From an uncultured Flavobacteriales bacterium (GTDB taxonomy: Bacteria > Bacteroidota > Bacteroidia > Flavobacteriales > UBA7430), in NCBI GenBank assembly GCA_913041775.1, contig CAJWJW010000010.1, forward strand, positions 1 through 15,954: a stretch of DNA of 15,954 nt. Direction: 5' to 3'. A model generated the notes under the pieces. It was not told the DNA's origin, did not search any database, and was given only the letters and a program-made list of their open reading frames with translations. The position numbers were made by a program, and so were the translations under genes. The stretch's first letter is position 1, and each line of letters starts with the position of its first letter. Below, in pieces: positions 6,937-15,046 of the stretch.

Positions 6937-7499
6937 TGCGCGAAGAAATTCTAAAAGCAGTAGCTATATTAAAAAATGGTGGAATTATTCTCTATCCTAC
7001 AGACACAGTTTGGGGTATAGGTTGCGATGCTAGTAATGTATCGGCCATAAAAAAAGTCTACGAAATAAAAAAACGAAACGAGGCAAAAAGCCTTATTGCA
7101 CTAGTCGATAATGAGACTCGTTTGGAACGTACTGTGGAAAAAGTACCTGATGTTGCTTGGGATTTAATCGAATTTACAGAAAAGCCACTAACTATTATAT
7201 ACGACAATCCAATAGGGATTGCTTCGAACGCAATTAACAATGATAAAAGCTTTGGAATTAGAATAGTGAAAGATAAGTTCTGTAAAGAACTAATTAGAAA
7301 CTTAAACAAAGCACTAATTTCTACATCAGCAAATATTTCTGGAGACAAGCAAGCAAATAGTTTTGCAGAGATTAGCGAAGAAATTAAGAATTCTGTAGAT
7401 CATATTGTAAATTTGCGACAAGATGAAACTGAGCAAAAACAAAGTTCAATGATTATCAAATTAGACGCTTCAGGATTAATAAACATCATCAGACAGTAA
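6936..7499 (+). CDS. tsaC: Threonylcarbamoyl-AMP synthase (Sua5/YciO/YrdC family)
   Basis: The enzyme makes threonylcarbamoyl-AMP from threonine, bicarbonate and ATP, the first step of t6A37 modification in ANN-decoding tRNAs. The 187 residues are a single YrdC domain without the extra Sua5 C-terminal domain. Motifs are LYPTDTVWGIGCDAS (19-33), KKRNEAKSL (45-53, the KxR-type nucleotide contact) and STSANISG (129-136). The start codon overlaps the upstream TAA (TAATG), and cca starts one base after its stop codon, so it is translationally coupled on both sides. The YciO branch of this family is less well understood. Being next to cca and near miaA favours the tRNA role. Confidence 0.9.
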   Translation: MREEILKAVAILKNGGIILYPTDTVWGIGCDASNVSAIKKVYEIKKRNEAKSLIALVDNETRLERTVEKVPDVAWDLIEFTEKPLTIIYDNPIGIASNAINNDKSFGIRIVKDKFCKELIRNLNKALISTSANISGDKQANSFAEISEEIKNSVDHIVNLRQDETEQKQSSMIIKLDASGLINIIRQ

Positions 7500-7500
7500 A

Positions 7501-8910
7501 TTGAAAAAATACTTAGAACATAAAGTTTTTAAATGCATCTCGGAATGTGCAGATGAACTAGGTTTAGAAACCTACGTAATCGGTGGCTATGTAAGAGATG
7601 TAATTTTACAACGAAAAGAACCTAAAGACATAGATGTTGTTTGTTTAGGTAGTGGGATAGAATTGGCAAAAAAAGTCGCGTTAAAATTACACGGAAGACC
7701 ACAGGTACAAGTTTTTAAAAACTTTGGTACTGCTATGGTATTGCACGGCGATTTAGAGTTGGAATTTGTAGGTGCTAGGAAAGAGTCTTACCGAATAGAT
7801 TCGAGAAAGCCTATAGTTGAAAATGGAACTTTAGAAGACGATCAGAATCGTAGAGACTTTACCATAAATGCACTGGCTCTATGTTTAAATAAAGATCGTT
7901 TTGGAGAATTAGTAGATCCATTTAACGGGATGGAAGATCTTGCCAATGGAATTATAAAGACGCCTTTAGACTCTGACATCACCTACTCCGACGACCCTTT
8001 AAGGATGTTGCGTGCCATACGGTTTGCAACTCAATTAGACTTTAAAATAGAACAAGGTTCGTACGATGCTGTAAAGCGAAATAGCAAACGCTTAGAGATC
8101 ATCTCTCAAGAAAGGATAATTGATGAGTTGAATAAAATTATTCTCGCTAAAAACCCTTCTAAAGGATTTAAATTACTCTTCAATACAGAATTATTACATC
8201 AGTTTTTCCCAGAATTTGTCGCATTATTTGGCGTTGAGATTATTAAAGGTAAAGGGCACAAAGACAACTTTTACCATACTTTAGAGGTTTTAGAAAATCT
8301 TTCAAAAAACACCAATGATTTATGGTTGCGATGGGCTGCATTATTACACGATATTGCTAAACCACCTACAAAGCGATTTGAAGAAGGACATGGATGGACT
8401 TTTCACGGACACGAGTATTTAGGTTCTAAAATGGTTCCTAAGATTTTTAAAAGACTCAAACTTCCACTAAACGACAAAATGAAGTATGTACAGAAGTTAG
8501 TCCTTCTACATTTACGTCCAATAGTTTTATCTAAAGATATAGTAAGCGATTCGGCTATTAGACGCCTGTTGTTTGATGCCGGAGATGACATAGACGATCT
8601 AATGCTTTTGTGTGAAGCAGACATTACCTCGAAGAACGAAACAAAAGTAAAAAAATACCTCAACAACTTTAAGCTCGTAAGACAGAAACTAAAAGACATT
8701 GAGGGACGAGATCAAATAAGAAATTGGCAACCTCCTATTTCTGGAGCACTAATTATGAGTACCTTTAATATTCCTGCTGGTAAGATCGTGGGAGATATTA
8801 AAAATCAAATTCGAGAAGCAATTCTCGATGGTGAAATCACCAACGATTATGATCAAGCCTTCCAGTTTATGCTTAAAAAAGCAAAGGAACTGGATTTAGA
8901 GAAGCATTAA
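7501..8910 (+). CDS. cca: CCA-adding tRNA nucleotidyltransferase with HD domain
   Basis: This 469-residue enzyme adds or repairs the 3'-CCA end of tRNAs. It has the class II nucleotidyltransferase head: GGYVRD (28-33), catalytic DID at 44-46 and RRDFTINA (117-124). Then comes the RNA-binding neck (YSDDPLRMLRAIRFATQLDF, 162-181). A C-terminal HD domain has HTLEVLENL (His259), HD at 283-284 and HGHE near 302, which may give phosphohydrolase activity. The start must be the TTG at 7501. Upstream the frame closes at 7480-7482 with no ATG between, and the first internal ATG comes after the active-site motifs. The TTG lies one base after the tsaC stop codon, so initiation probably depends on coupling. 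Confidence 0.94.
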   Translation: MKKYLEHKVFKCISECADELGLETYVIGGYVRDVILQRKEPKDIDVVCLGSGIELAKKVALKLHGRPQVQVFKNFGTAMVLHGDLELEFVGARKESYRIDSRKPIVENGTLEDDQNRRDFTINALALCLNKDRFGELVDPFNGMEDLANGIIKTPLDSDITYSDDPLRMLRAIRFATQLDFKIEQGSYDAVKRNSKRLEIISQERIIDELNKIILAKNPSKGFKLLFNTELLHQFFPEFVALFGVEIIKGKGHKDNFYHTLEVLENLSKNTNDLWLRWAALLHDIAKPPTKRFEEGHGWTFHGHEYLGSKMVPKIFKRLKLPLNDKMKYVQKLVLLHLRPIVLSKDIVSDSAIRRLLFDAGDDIDDLMLLCEADITSKNETKVKKYLNNFKLVRQKLKDIEGRDQIRNWQPPISGALIMSTFNIPAGKIVGDIKNQIREAILDGEITNDYDQAFQFMLKKAKELDLEKH

Positions 8911-8938
8911 AAAAAACATATTTATAAAAAAAAACAAT

Positions 8939-9448
8939 ATGGCCATTTACGGTTTTCGTGTTATTCTTGACTTTAAGCAAGCTGACATTTTTAGAGATAT
9001 TGAAATTTCAAGCGAAGATACTTTCGAAGATTTTCACAACAGTATAGTACAATCCTTCGCCCTAGATACAGGCGAGATGGCTTCCTTTTACAAAAGTGAT
9101 GAACACTGGAATCAAGGAGATGAAATTAGTCTTTTCCCTGTAGATGAAAAAGCTATGGTGATGGGTGACTGGAATTTAGAAAAAATGTGTTCTACAAAAG
9201 GAACTAAATTTTTATATATCTTCGACTTCTTAAACATGTGGACTTTTTATGTGGAGCTCATGGAAATTACAGATCCTAAACCCGGAGAGTCTTACCCAAC
9301 ATTAATTTATAGCGAGGGTTTAATGCCTGGAGAAAGAGAAGACATTCAATTTGAAAGTCACGAAGACCAGGGAGAAGACGGCGGTCAAGATGGAGTGTTC
9401 GGAGATGATATATTTGAGGGTTTCGATGACTTTGACCATTACGAATAA
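8939..9448 (+). CDS. pRiA4b ORF-3-like (IS1096 passenger TnpR-type) family protein
   Basis: This encodes 169 residues of the family named after plasmid pRiA4b ORF-3. Its function is unknown, and chromosomal copies are frequent in Bacteroidota. The core (residues 1 to 125) has the family pattern: VILDFKQADIFRDIEISSED, TFEDFHNSIVQSFAL, MASFYKSDEHW, then LYIFDFLNMWTFYVELMEI near 90-108. The tail from about 130 is very acidic and Gly-rich and ends FEGFDDFDHYE. No catalytic motif or signal peptide is visible. It follows cca after an A-rich 28-base gap and precedes the aldehyde dehydrogenase by three bases. Despite the family name, nothing else here indicates a mobile element. Confidence 0.8.
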   Translation: MAIYGFRVILDFKQADIFRDIEISSEDTFEDFHNSIVQSFALDTGEMASFYKSDEHWNQGDEISLFPVDEKAMVMGDWNLEKMCSTKGTKFLYIFDFLNMWTFYVELMEITDPKPGESYPTLIYSEGLMPGEREDIQFESHEDQGEDGGQDGVFGDDIFEGFDDFDHYE

Positions 9449-9451
9449 ACT

Positions 9452-10831
9452 ATGCTAGAACTTCAGACTAAGTTAACAGAACAAGACGATTTTTTTAAAA
9501 CAAAAAAAACCCATTCTATAAAATATAGAAAGGATACTTTATTGAAGCTAAAAAAGGTGATTCTCGCTAAGGAATCTAAAATTTTAGAAGCTCTTTATAA
9601 GGATTTAAAAAAGCCTGAGTTTGAAGCTTATAGTTCTGAGATAGGTGTAGTATTAGCGGAACTAAACTATTTTATAAAAAATATTGATCGATTAGCTAAG
9701 CCTAAAAGAGTAAATGGTTTTTTACTAAACTTTCCTTCTAGAGACTATATTTACTCTGACCCATTTGGTAGAGTATTGATAATGGCTCCATGGAACTACC
9801 CATTTCAATTGGTAATAAACCCACTTATTGCTGCAGTTGCAGCGGGTAACTGTGTCGTTTGTAAACCATCGGAAATAACCGAACATACTTCTAAAATAAT
9901 TGTAGAGCTAATAGCGGAAGTTTTCGACCAACAGCACGTATGTGTAATTGAAGGCGGTATAGAAGTAAATCAGTATTTATTAAAACAAAAGTGGGATTAT
10001 ATATTCTTTACTGGTAGTACACCAGTAGGGAAAATAGTAATGAAAGCTGCGGCAGAACAACTCTGTCCAGTAACACTTGAATTAGGTGGTAAAAGTCCTG
10101 TAATAGTAAATAAGGACGCGAAATTAAAACTAGCCGCTAAACGTATTATTTGGGGTAAATTATACAATGCCGGACAAACCTGCATTGCACCAGATTATAT
10201 ATATGTACACGAAAGTGTGAAGGCTCAGTTAATTGATTATTTAATTGCAGAATTGGAACTTGCACTTGGAGAAAACGCTCAATTAAGTAAAGATTTTGCT
10301 AGAATAATTAACCTTAATCATTATCGTAGAATTAATGCATTAGTAGATATTGATACGATTGTACACGGAGGGAAAACAAACGATGAAGAGCTCTTTATAG
10401 AACCAACAATTTTAGACAATATTGATTGGGATTCTAAAATTATGAATGCTGAAATTTTTGGCCCTCTACTCCCAATATTAAGTTTTAGTGATTTAGCAAG
10501 TACCATTAATCTTATTAACGACAGGGAAAAACCTTTAGCAGCTTACTACTTTGGAGAAAACAAAAAAGACAAGGACTACTTTTTAGATAATTTATATTTC
10601 GGTGGTGGTTGTCTAAACGATACACTTATACATATAACGAGTACAAACTTACCTTTTGGTGGTGTAGGACCTAGCGGAATAGGAAACTACCATGGAGCTG
10701 CAAGTTTTGAGTGTTTTAGTCATCAAAAAGGAATAGTAAAAAGAGGTACTTGGATCGATGTACCGGTTAGGTATGCACCTTATAAGGGGAAATTTGGTTT
10801 GGTAAAAATGCTATTTAAATACCTAAGCTAA
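9452..10831 (+). CDS. NAD(P)-dependent aldehyde dehydrogenase (class 3-like)
   Basis: This 459-residue cytoplasmic enzyme oxidises aldehydes to carboxylic acids. The short N-terminus and overall length match the class 3 / fatty-aldehyde dehydrogenase branch. Motifs are MAPWNYPFQL (111-120), FFTGSTPVGK (185-194, cofactor binding), LELGGKSP (209-216) with general base E210, GQTCIAPD (241-248) with catalytic C244, and EIFGPLLP in the C-terminal half. All key residues are present. Its stop codon overlaps the miaA ATG by one base, so it is part of the long plus-strand operon. The substrate is not evident; medium- or long-chain aldehydes are a guess from class. Confidence 0.93.
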   Translation: MLELQTKLTEQDDFFKTKKTHSIKYRKDTLLKLKKVILAKESKILEALYKDLKKPEFEAYSSEIGVVLAELNYFIKNIDRLAKPKRVNGFLLNFPSRDYIYSDPFGRVLIMAPWNYPFQLVINPLIAAVAAGNCVVCKPSEITEHTSKIIVELIAEVFDQQHVCVIEGGIEVNQYLLKQKWDYIFFTGSTPVGKIVMKAAAEQLCPVTLELGGKSPVIVNKDAKLKLAAKRIIWGKLYNAGQTCIAPDYIYVHESVKAQLIDYLIAELELALGENAQLSKDFARIINLNHYRRINALVDIDTIVHGGKTNDEELFIEPTILDNIDWDSKIMNAEIFGPLLPILSFSDLASTINLINDREKPLAAYYFGENKKDKDYFLDNLYFGGGCLNDTLIHITSTNLPFGGVGPSGIGNYHGAASFECFSHQKGIVKRGTWIDVPVRYAPYKGKFGLVKMLFKYLS

Positions 10832-11736
10832 TGCAAAAGCACTTAATCGTGGTATCTGGCCCTACAGGGATAGGAAAAACAGCACTTTCCATAGATATAG
10901 CTAAGCAGTATAATGCAGAAATAATTTCTTGCGATTCACGTCAATTTTTTAAGGAAATGAGTATTGGTACTGCTGTACCAAATAGTGAAGAGTTAGCGCA
11001 AGTAAAACATCATTTTATTCAAAATATTAGCATCGCCAAACCCTACTCAGTTGGCAAATTTGAAAGAGATGCGCTAGAAAAGATTGAGTCTCTACACAAA
11101 ACAAGTGATGTTGTTGTAATGGTAGGTGGTTCTGGCTTGTATGTAGATGCTGTGTGTAGAGGTTTGGATGATTTTCCTACCGTACCCAAAGAAATTAGAG
11201 ACGAATTGAACGAGAGGTGCAAAACAGAAGGGATTGAAATTTTAGAAAGAGAACTGCAACAAATAGATCCTGACTACCATACTATTGTGGATAAGTCTAA
11301 CCCTCATAGATTAATTCGAGCTTTAGAGATATACAAAGCCTCAGGTGAAACATTTACTTCGTTTAGAATACGTCAGCAACAAAAAAGAAATTTCAAGACG
11401 GTTAAGGTAATTTTAAACAGAGACCGAGAGGAATTGTACCAACGAATAAATAAGAGAGTAGATATAATGTTGGAAGATGGATTACTAGAAGAGGTTAAAA
11501 GTGTGTATCCTTTTAGAGCAAACAATGCTTTGCAAACAGTAGGTTATAAAGAATTGTTTGCACATATAGATGGCGAAATAAGTTTAGAATTTGCAATAGA
11601 AGAGATAAAGAAAAATACCCGTAGATACGCTAAACGACAGATGACATGGTTTAGAAGAGATCCAGAAACGATCTTTTTTAACCCAGAAGATAAAGAATCG
11701 GTTATGGAGTATCTAGAGACTATTATTCCAAACTAA
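10831..11736 (+). CDS. miaA: tRNA dimethylallyltransferase
   Basis: MiaA transfers a dimethylallyl group to N6 of A37 in tRNAs reading codons that start with U. The protein is 301 residues, a normal length. It has a P-loop SGPTGIGKTA (residues 9-18), the DSRQFF motif near 36 that recognises A37, GGSGLYVDAVCRGLDD (98-113), NPHRLIRALEIY and a C-terminal KRQMTWFRRD. The start is fixed by the TAATG overlap with the aldehyde dehydrogenase. The last 14 bases overlap the convergent rnz gene. It is the last gene of the plus-strand run. Confidence 0.97.
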   Translation: MQKHLIVVSGPTGIGKTALSIDIAKQYNAEIISCDSRQFFKEMSIGTAVPNSEELAQVKHHFIQNISIAKPYSVGKFERDALEKIESLHKTSDVVVMVGGSGLYVDAVCRGLDDFPTVPKEIRDELNERCKTEGIEILERELQQIDPDYHTIVDKSNPHRLIRALEIYKASGETFTSFRIRQQQKRNFKTVKVILNRDREELYQRINKRVDIMLEDGLLEEVKSVYPFRANNALQTVGYKELFAHIDGEISLEFAIEEIKKNTRRYAKRQMTWFRRDPETIFFNPEDKESVMEYLETIIPN

Positions 11737-12637
11737 AACACATTCCATCGCTTGCTAAAAATGTATTTTCAAAGACTTCTTTGGCTTCGCATAAAAGTGG
11801 ATTTAAATCTGTGTATCTCGCAGAATAATGCCCTATAATTAATTTACCAACCTTAGCTTCTTTAGCTATTAGTGCAGCTTGTTCTGCAGTAGAATGCTTT
11901 GTTTGCTTTGCTAATTTCTCCAGTTCTTTGCCAAAAGTAGCCTCATGATACAAAACGGAAGCATTTAATATAGAATCGCATAGCGCAGGAAAATAAGAAG
12001 TGTCGGAACAATAAGCATACGAAAAAGATGGATTGGGATCAAAAGTAAGTTTTGAGTTTAAAACTTCCTGTCTATCAACAGTCGTAAAGTCAGCTCCATC
12101 TTTAATAGAATTTATTTTATAAGTAGGAACCTCAAAAGCATCAATTGCTTTACGGTTAATCTTTCTAGGATGTATCTTTTCTTGTACTAAAAAACCACAA
12201 ACCTCTATACTATGACGCATAGGGAAAGAGTAAATCTCAATCTTTTTATCATCGAAAATCAGAGACTTTTCAGAGAAATTTAGGCTATGAAAATGTAAAG
12301 GATATTTTAAATATGTTTTAGAGGTTTTTAGCTGAGTATAAATAATTTCTTTTAAATCTGAGGGAGCATAAATATGTAGCTCTTTATCTCTACCCAAAAG
12401 ATGAAACGTAGAAAGTAGTCCTACCAATCCGAAATAATGATCGCCATGAAGATGAGAAATCAAGATATGACTGATCTTCTGCATACGAATTTTATTTTTC
12501 CGTATTTGAACCTGAGTACCTTCGCCACAATCAATTAGTATAGATCGGTCTTGTACTTGTATTACCTGTGCAGAAGGATTTCTGTACGAAGTAGGAGATG
12601 CAGATCCACAGCCTAAAATTGTTACGTCAAAACTCAT
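11723..12637 (-). CDS. rnz: Ribonuclease Z (tRNA 3'-processing endonuclease)
   Basis: RNase Z is a metallo-beta-lactamase-fold zinc endonuclease that removes the 3' trailer of tRNA precursors before CCA addition. The 304 residues match the short bacterial form. The start MSFDVTILGCGSASPTSYRN is followed by SHLHGDHYFG with zinc ligands H62, H64, D66 and H67. Later come CSDTSYF, LYHEATF, HSTAEQAA and IGHYSARY, all typical of the family and supplying further ligands. The gene converges on miaA with a 14-base 3' overlap. Its promoter box lies inside the T-tract of the terminator just upstream. Confidence 0.96.
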   Translation of the reverse strand: MSFDVTILGCGSASPTSYRNPSAQVIQVQDRSILIDCGEGTQVQIRKNKIRMQKISHILISHLHGDHYFGLVGLLSTFHLLGRDKELHIYAPSDLKEIIYTQLKTSKTYLKYPLHFHSLNFSEKSLIFDDKKIEIYSFPMRHSIEVCGFLVQEKIHPRKINRKAIDAFEVPTYKINSIKDGADFTTVDRQEVLNSKLTFDPNPSFSYAYCSDTSYFPALCDSILNASVLYHEATFGKELEKLAKQTKHSTAEQAALIAKEAKVGKLIIGHYSARYTDLNPLLCEAKEVFENTFLASDGMCFSLE

Positions 12638-12667
12638 ATTTTATACTTGAATAATTCTTAAGAGATT

Positions 12668-12675
12668 CAAAAATA
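12668..12675 (-). promoter_or_regulatory. -7 promoter box of rnz, placed in a terminator U-tract
   Basis: The minus strand reads TATTTTTG (TAnnTTTG), ending 30 bases before the rnz ATG. The box overlaps the T-rich tail of the hairpin at 12675-12714 (minus direction), so the terminator of the upstream gene and the rnz promoter share bases. Confidence 0.45.
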
Positions 12676-12714
12676 AAAAATGCCTTCCGTACTAGTGTAC
12701 GAAAGGCATTTTTT
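12675..12714 (-). terminator. Intrinsic terminator, probably bidirectional
   Basis: The arms at 12675-12692 and 12697-12714 pair over 18 positions with one mismatch, around a 4-base loop (12693-12696). The stem core is TGCCTTCCGTAC against GTACGAAAGGCA. In the minus direction a T-rich tract follows and ends transcription of the carboxypeptidase gene. In the plus direction seven Ts (12709-12715) could stop readthrough from the miaA operon. Confidence 0.85.
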
Positions 12715-12731
12715 TATTCAGTATTTGAAAT

Positions 12732-14963
12732 CTAATTTTGTGGATAAGAGAAACTCACATTTGAGTTTAGCTTTATTTGATAGCCTTGTCCTGGAGTCAT
12801 GTCACCAATTCCATTATAGTCCCAATCGGGTAGATATGCAGTACCATCAAAGGTTTTAACAATAACAATTTGCTGGTTTATGGTCGCTAACATATTAACT
12901 AAGTTAGCTGGCGAATCTCTTAAGTAAGCCAGTAAGCTCCATCCTTCATTTAGGTTTATAACAAAGTCTTCTGGTATAATTTTAGTTCCAGAAGTAGATA
13001 AATTCTGGTTTTCTGAAAGCTTAATTAAATAAGCTTCCCCGTCTATAGCATCACCAATACCATTAAAATCCCAATCTGGTAAATACGCCAAACCTTCTGC
13101 ATCTTTAACAATAATAGTAGCACTATTAATAGAACTTACTAAATCGTCTATTGCAGGGAATTGAGGGCTTATAAAGGTGGAGAATATATACCAACCTATA
13201 GGAAGGTTAATAATTTGCACATCTAAAGCTGAAGAATACTCACAAGAACCATCATCAGTAGTAGCTAGTTCATTATAATTAATTGCTAAAGGATCTGTAC
13301 AACCTAGAATTTCAGATGAACAGTTACCAAATTCACCAGAGAAGGGAGCACCACCAGATAATAATTCAACACCATCGGAGTTGATAATTGTCCATGAAAC
13401 TTCTTCTGGCCAAGTACCACCATCGCAAACTACAGAGACACATAAATTTGAATCGTAGCAAAGAACTTCTGTAGAAGAACTACCAGAGGCAATAGTCAAA
13501 GAAGAACCATTAATGTTTAAAGTATTTCCATTCCAACCATCACCATAAGAATCTTCTAATTGAATAGTTAGCATTTCTCCGGTAACACAATTACCATCAC
13601 AATCGTAACCAGGATTAGGTCCATTACCACCACAATCACCACATTCATCTAATTCGGCACAAGTACCATCATCTACGGTAGCGTTTGCATCATAATTACA
13701 AGCAGTAGCGTCCATACAACCACTTTGTACGTCTGCTGCCCAAATAATCATTTCCATAGCTCCATTGTAATTCTCAGCACAAGCATCCAAAATCTGACTT
13801 TCAGGTAATTCAAAACCACCACCAGAAGAAGAGTTTGGTCTCAACTCAAAAGTATAACCTAGTGCTCCCAATTCGTCGTAAGACCAATCTGGCATAGTTC
13901 CACTTGCTAAGTAAAGCGCTCCATTTGCATCGCCTACACCAAAAATGAAAGGATAATTATTGGTATTAGTAATAGCATCATTCATTGCATTACCTAAACT
14001 TACAATTTCGTCATGATCAGGCGATTCTGTATTTGTATAACCCCAAGGTCCTAGAACCAAAGCAGAATAAGAATGAATGTCTAAATGACCTACAAGATTG
14101 GGTACAGATTCCATGTAATTTTTTAGAACGTTTGCTTCGGTAGCAGAAAATGGACTTGTACCAACATAAACATCAGAACATTCTGAGGTACTTGTACTTT
14201 CTCCACCATTCCAATCGGCATCCCAATTTCTATTTAAGTCGGTACCTACACATGAAGAATTAGCATTTACTTGTCTATTCTTTCTCCAATATCTATCCGT
14301 AGTATGAGTGTATACGTAGCCATCAGGATTAACAATAGGCACTATATAAACATCTACTAAATCTAATAATGTTGCGGTAAAATTATCTGAAGTATATTCC
14401 TGAGCTAACTGATCTGCAAAATAAGTAGTTGCCATTACAGTTACCCATTCTCTAGCATGCTGACAACCATTAAAAAAGACTGCTGGTTTGTTTGATCCAC
14501 CAGTACTAAACTTTAAACCCTTTATGGCTCTATTTTCGTACGAATCGCCCAAATCTATTAAAGTAGCAATAGAACTAGAATTAGCTATTTCTACTAATTT
14601 ATCTTGAACCTCACTGTAAGTACGGTAAATATTATACCATTCTTCTCCATCTTTTTCAGAACGCAATAATTCCATAGCAGCATTGTCATGATCGATTTTT
14701 TGCTTTAAATCTGTAACGATGGTCTCAAAAACTACATTATTGGTATTTAACCAGTTGAGCGCAGTTGCAGAAACAATAATATCAGAAGAAGATTGATGTT
14801 CTCTACAAGATAAAAAAGTAGCATCCAAATTATGTAGACTAGCTTCTAATGCTGGACTAATAGATTTAAGATGTACTAAACTAGTGTTTGTGTAAGGTGC
14901 ACTATTTTGAGCACTAATTTGAAAAACAAACAACAGAAGCGAAAAGGAGATAAGATTTTTCAT
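12732..14963 (-). CDS. Secreted M14 zinc carboxypeptidase with modular Cys-rich C-terminus
   Basis: The product is 743 residues from the ATG at 14961-14963. The frame extends to a TTG at 15002, but the signal peptide (MKNLISFSLLLFVFQISAQ) begins at this ATG. Residues 110 to 410 are an M14 peptidase domain: zinc ligands H169 and E172 (CQHAREW), NPDGYVYTH, LNRNW (R245), zinc ligand H297 (GHLDIHSYS) and catalytic E373 (FELRP). All key residues are present. Then come a Cys-rich GCxDxxAxNY...DDGTC module (about 415-435), a DECGDCGG stretch, a DSYGDGWNGN domain (about 470-550) and a second GCxDxxAxNY module (about 554-574). Two tandem 83-residue repeats follow, each with YLPDWD[FY]NGIGD. No classical T9SS tail is visible; the last repeats may serve that role (inference). 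It should digest extracellular peptides. The proregion covers residues 20 to 105. Confidence 0.93.
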   Translation of the reverse strand: MKNLISFSLLLFVFQISAQNSAPYTNTSLVHLKSISPALEASLHNLDATFLSCREHQSSSDIIVSATALNWLNTNNVVFETIVTDLKQKIDHDNAAMELLRSEKDGEEWYNIYRTYSEVQDKLVEIANSSSIATLIDLGDSYENRAIKGLKFSTGGSNKPAVFFNGCQHAREWVTVMATTYFADQLAQEYTSDNFTATLLDLVDVYIVPIVNPDGYVYTHTTDRYWRKNRQVNANSSCVGTDLNRNWDADWNGGESTSTSECSDVYVGTSPFSATEANVLKNYMESVPNLVGHLDIHSYSALVLGPWGYTNTESPDHDEIVSLGNAMNDAITNTNNYPFIFGVGDANGALYLASGTMPDWSYDELGALGYTFELRPNSSSGGGFELPESQILDACAENYNGAMEMIIWAADVQSGCMDATACNYDANATVDDGTCAELDECGDCGGNGPNPGYDCDGNCVTGEMLTIQLEDSYGDGWNGNTLNINGSSLTIASGSSSTEVLCYDSNLCVSVVCDGGTWPEEVSWTIINSDGVELLSGGAPFSGEFGNCSSEILGCTDPLAINYNELATTDDGSCEYSSALDVQIINLPIGWYIFSTFISPQFPAIDDLVSSINSATIIVKDAEGLAYLPDWDFNGIGDAIDGEAYLIKLSENQNLSTSGTKIIPEDFVINLNEGWSLLAYLRDSPANLVNMLATINQQIVIVKTFDGTAYLPDWDYNGIGDMTPGQGYQIKLNSNVSFSYPQN
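12805..13140 (-). repeat. Tandem 249-bp (83-residue) coding repeat in the carboxypeptidase C-terminus
   Basis: Two related copies lie in phase; matching points are at about 12805 and 13054, a period of 249 bases. The protein units share a GW start, an IVxVK/IIVK block, YLPDWD[FY]NGIGD and GxxYxIKL. DNA identity is only partial, so the duplication is old and held by selection on protein. Confidence 0.75.
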
Positions 14964-15000
14964 AGCTAAGATTTTAATGAAGTAATGCAAAAACAATTCC

Positions 15001-15029
15001 AAAAAAAAAGCTGCACTAAGCAGCTTTTT
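15001..15029 (-). terminator. Intrinsic terminator upstream of the carboxypeptidase gene
   Basis: AAAAAGCTGC (15005-15014) pairs with GCAGCTTTTT (15020-15029) around a 5-base loop. In the minus direction the stem is followed by nine Ts (15009-15001). It ends transcription coming from the fasciclin gene and the remnant behind it. Confidence 0.85.
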
Positions 15030-15046
15030 AAAGAAGTAAAATAATA

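Noticed and set aside
8939..9448. Trace of a plasmid or IS1096-type mobile element
   Set aside because: Only the family name suggests it. There are no inverted repeats, transposase or target duplications, and the gene is packed inside a housekeeping operon.
14964..15002. Longer carboxypeptidase starting at TTG 15002
   Set aside because: The signal peptide begins at the ATG at 14963, and the extra codons touch the terminator T-tract.
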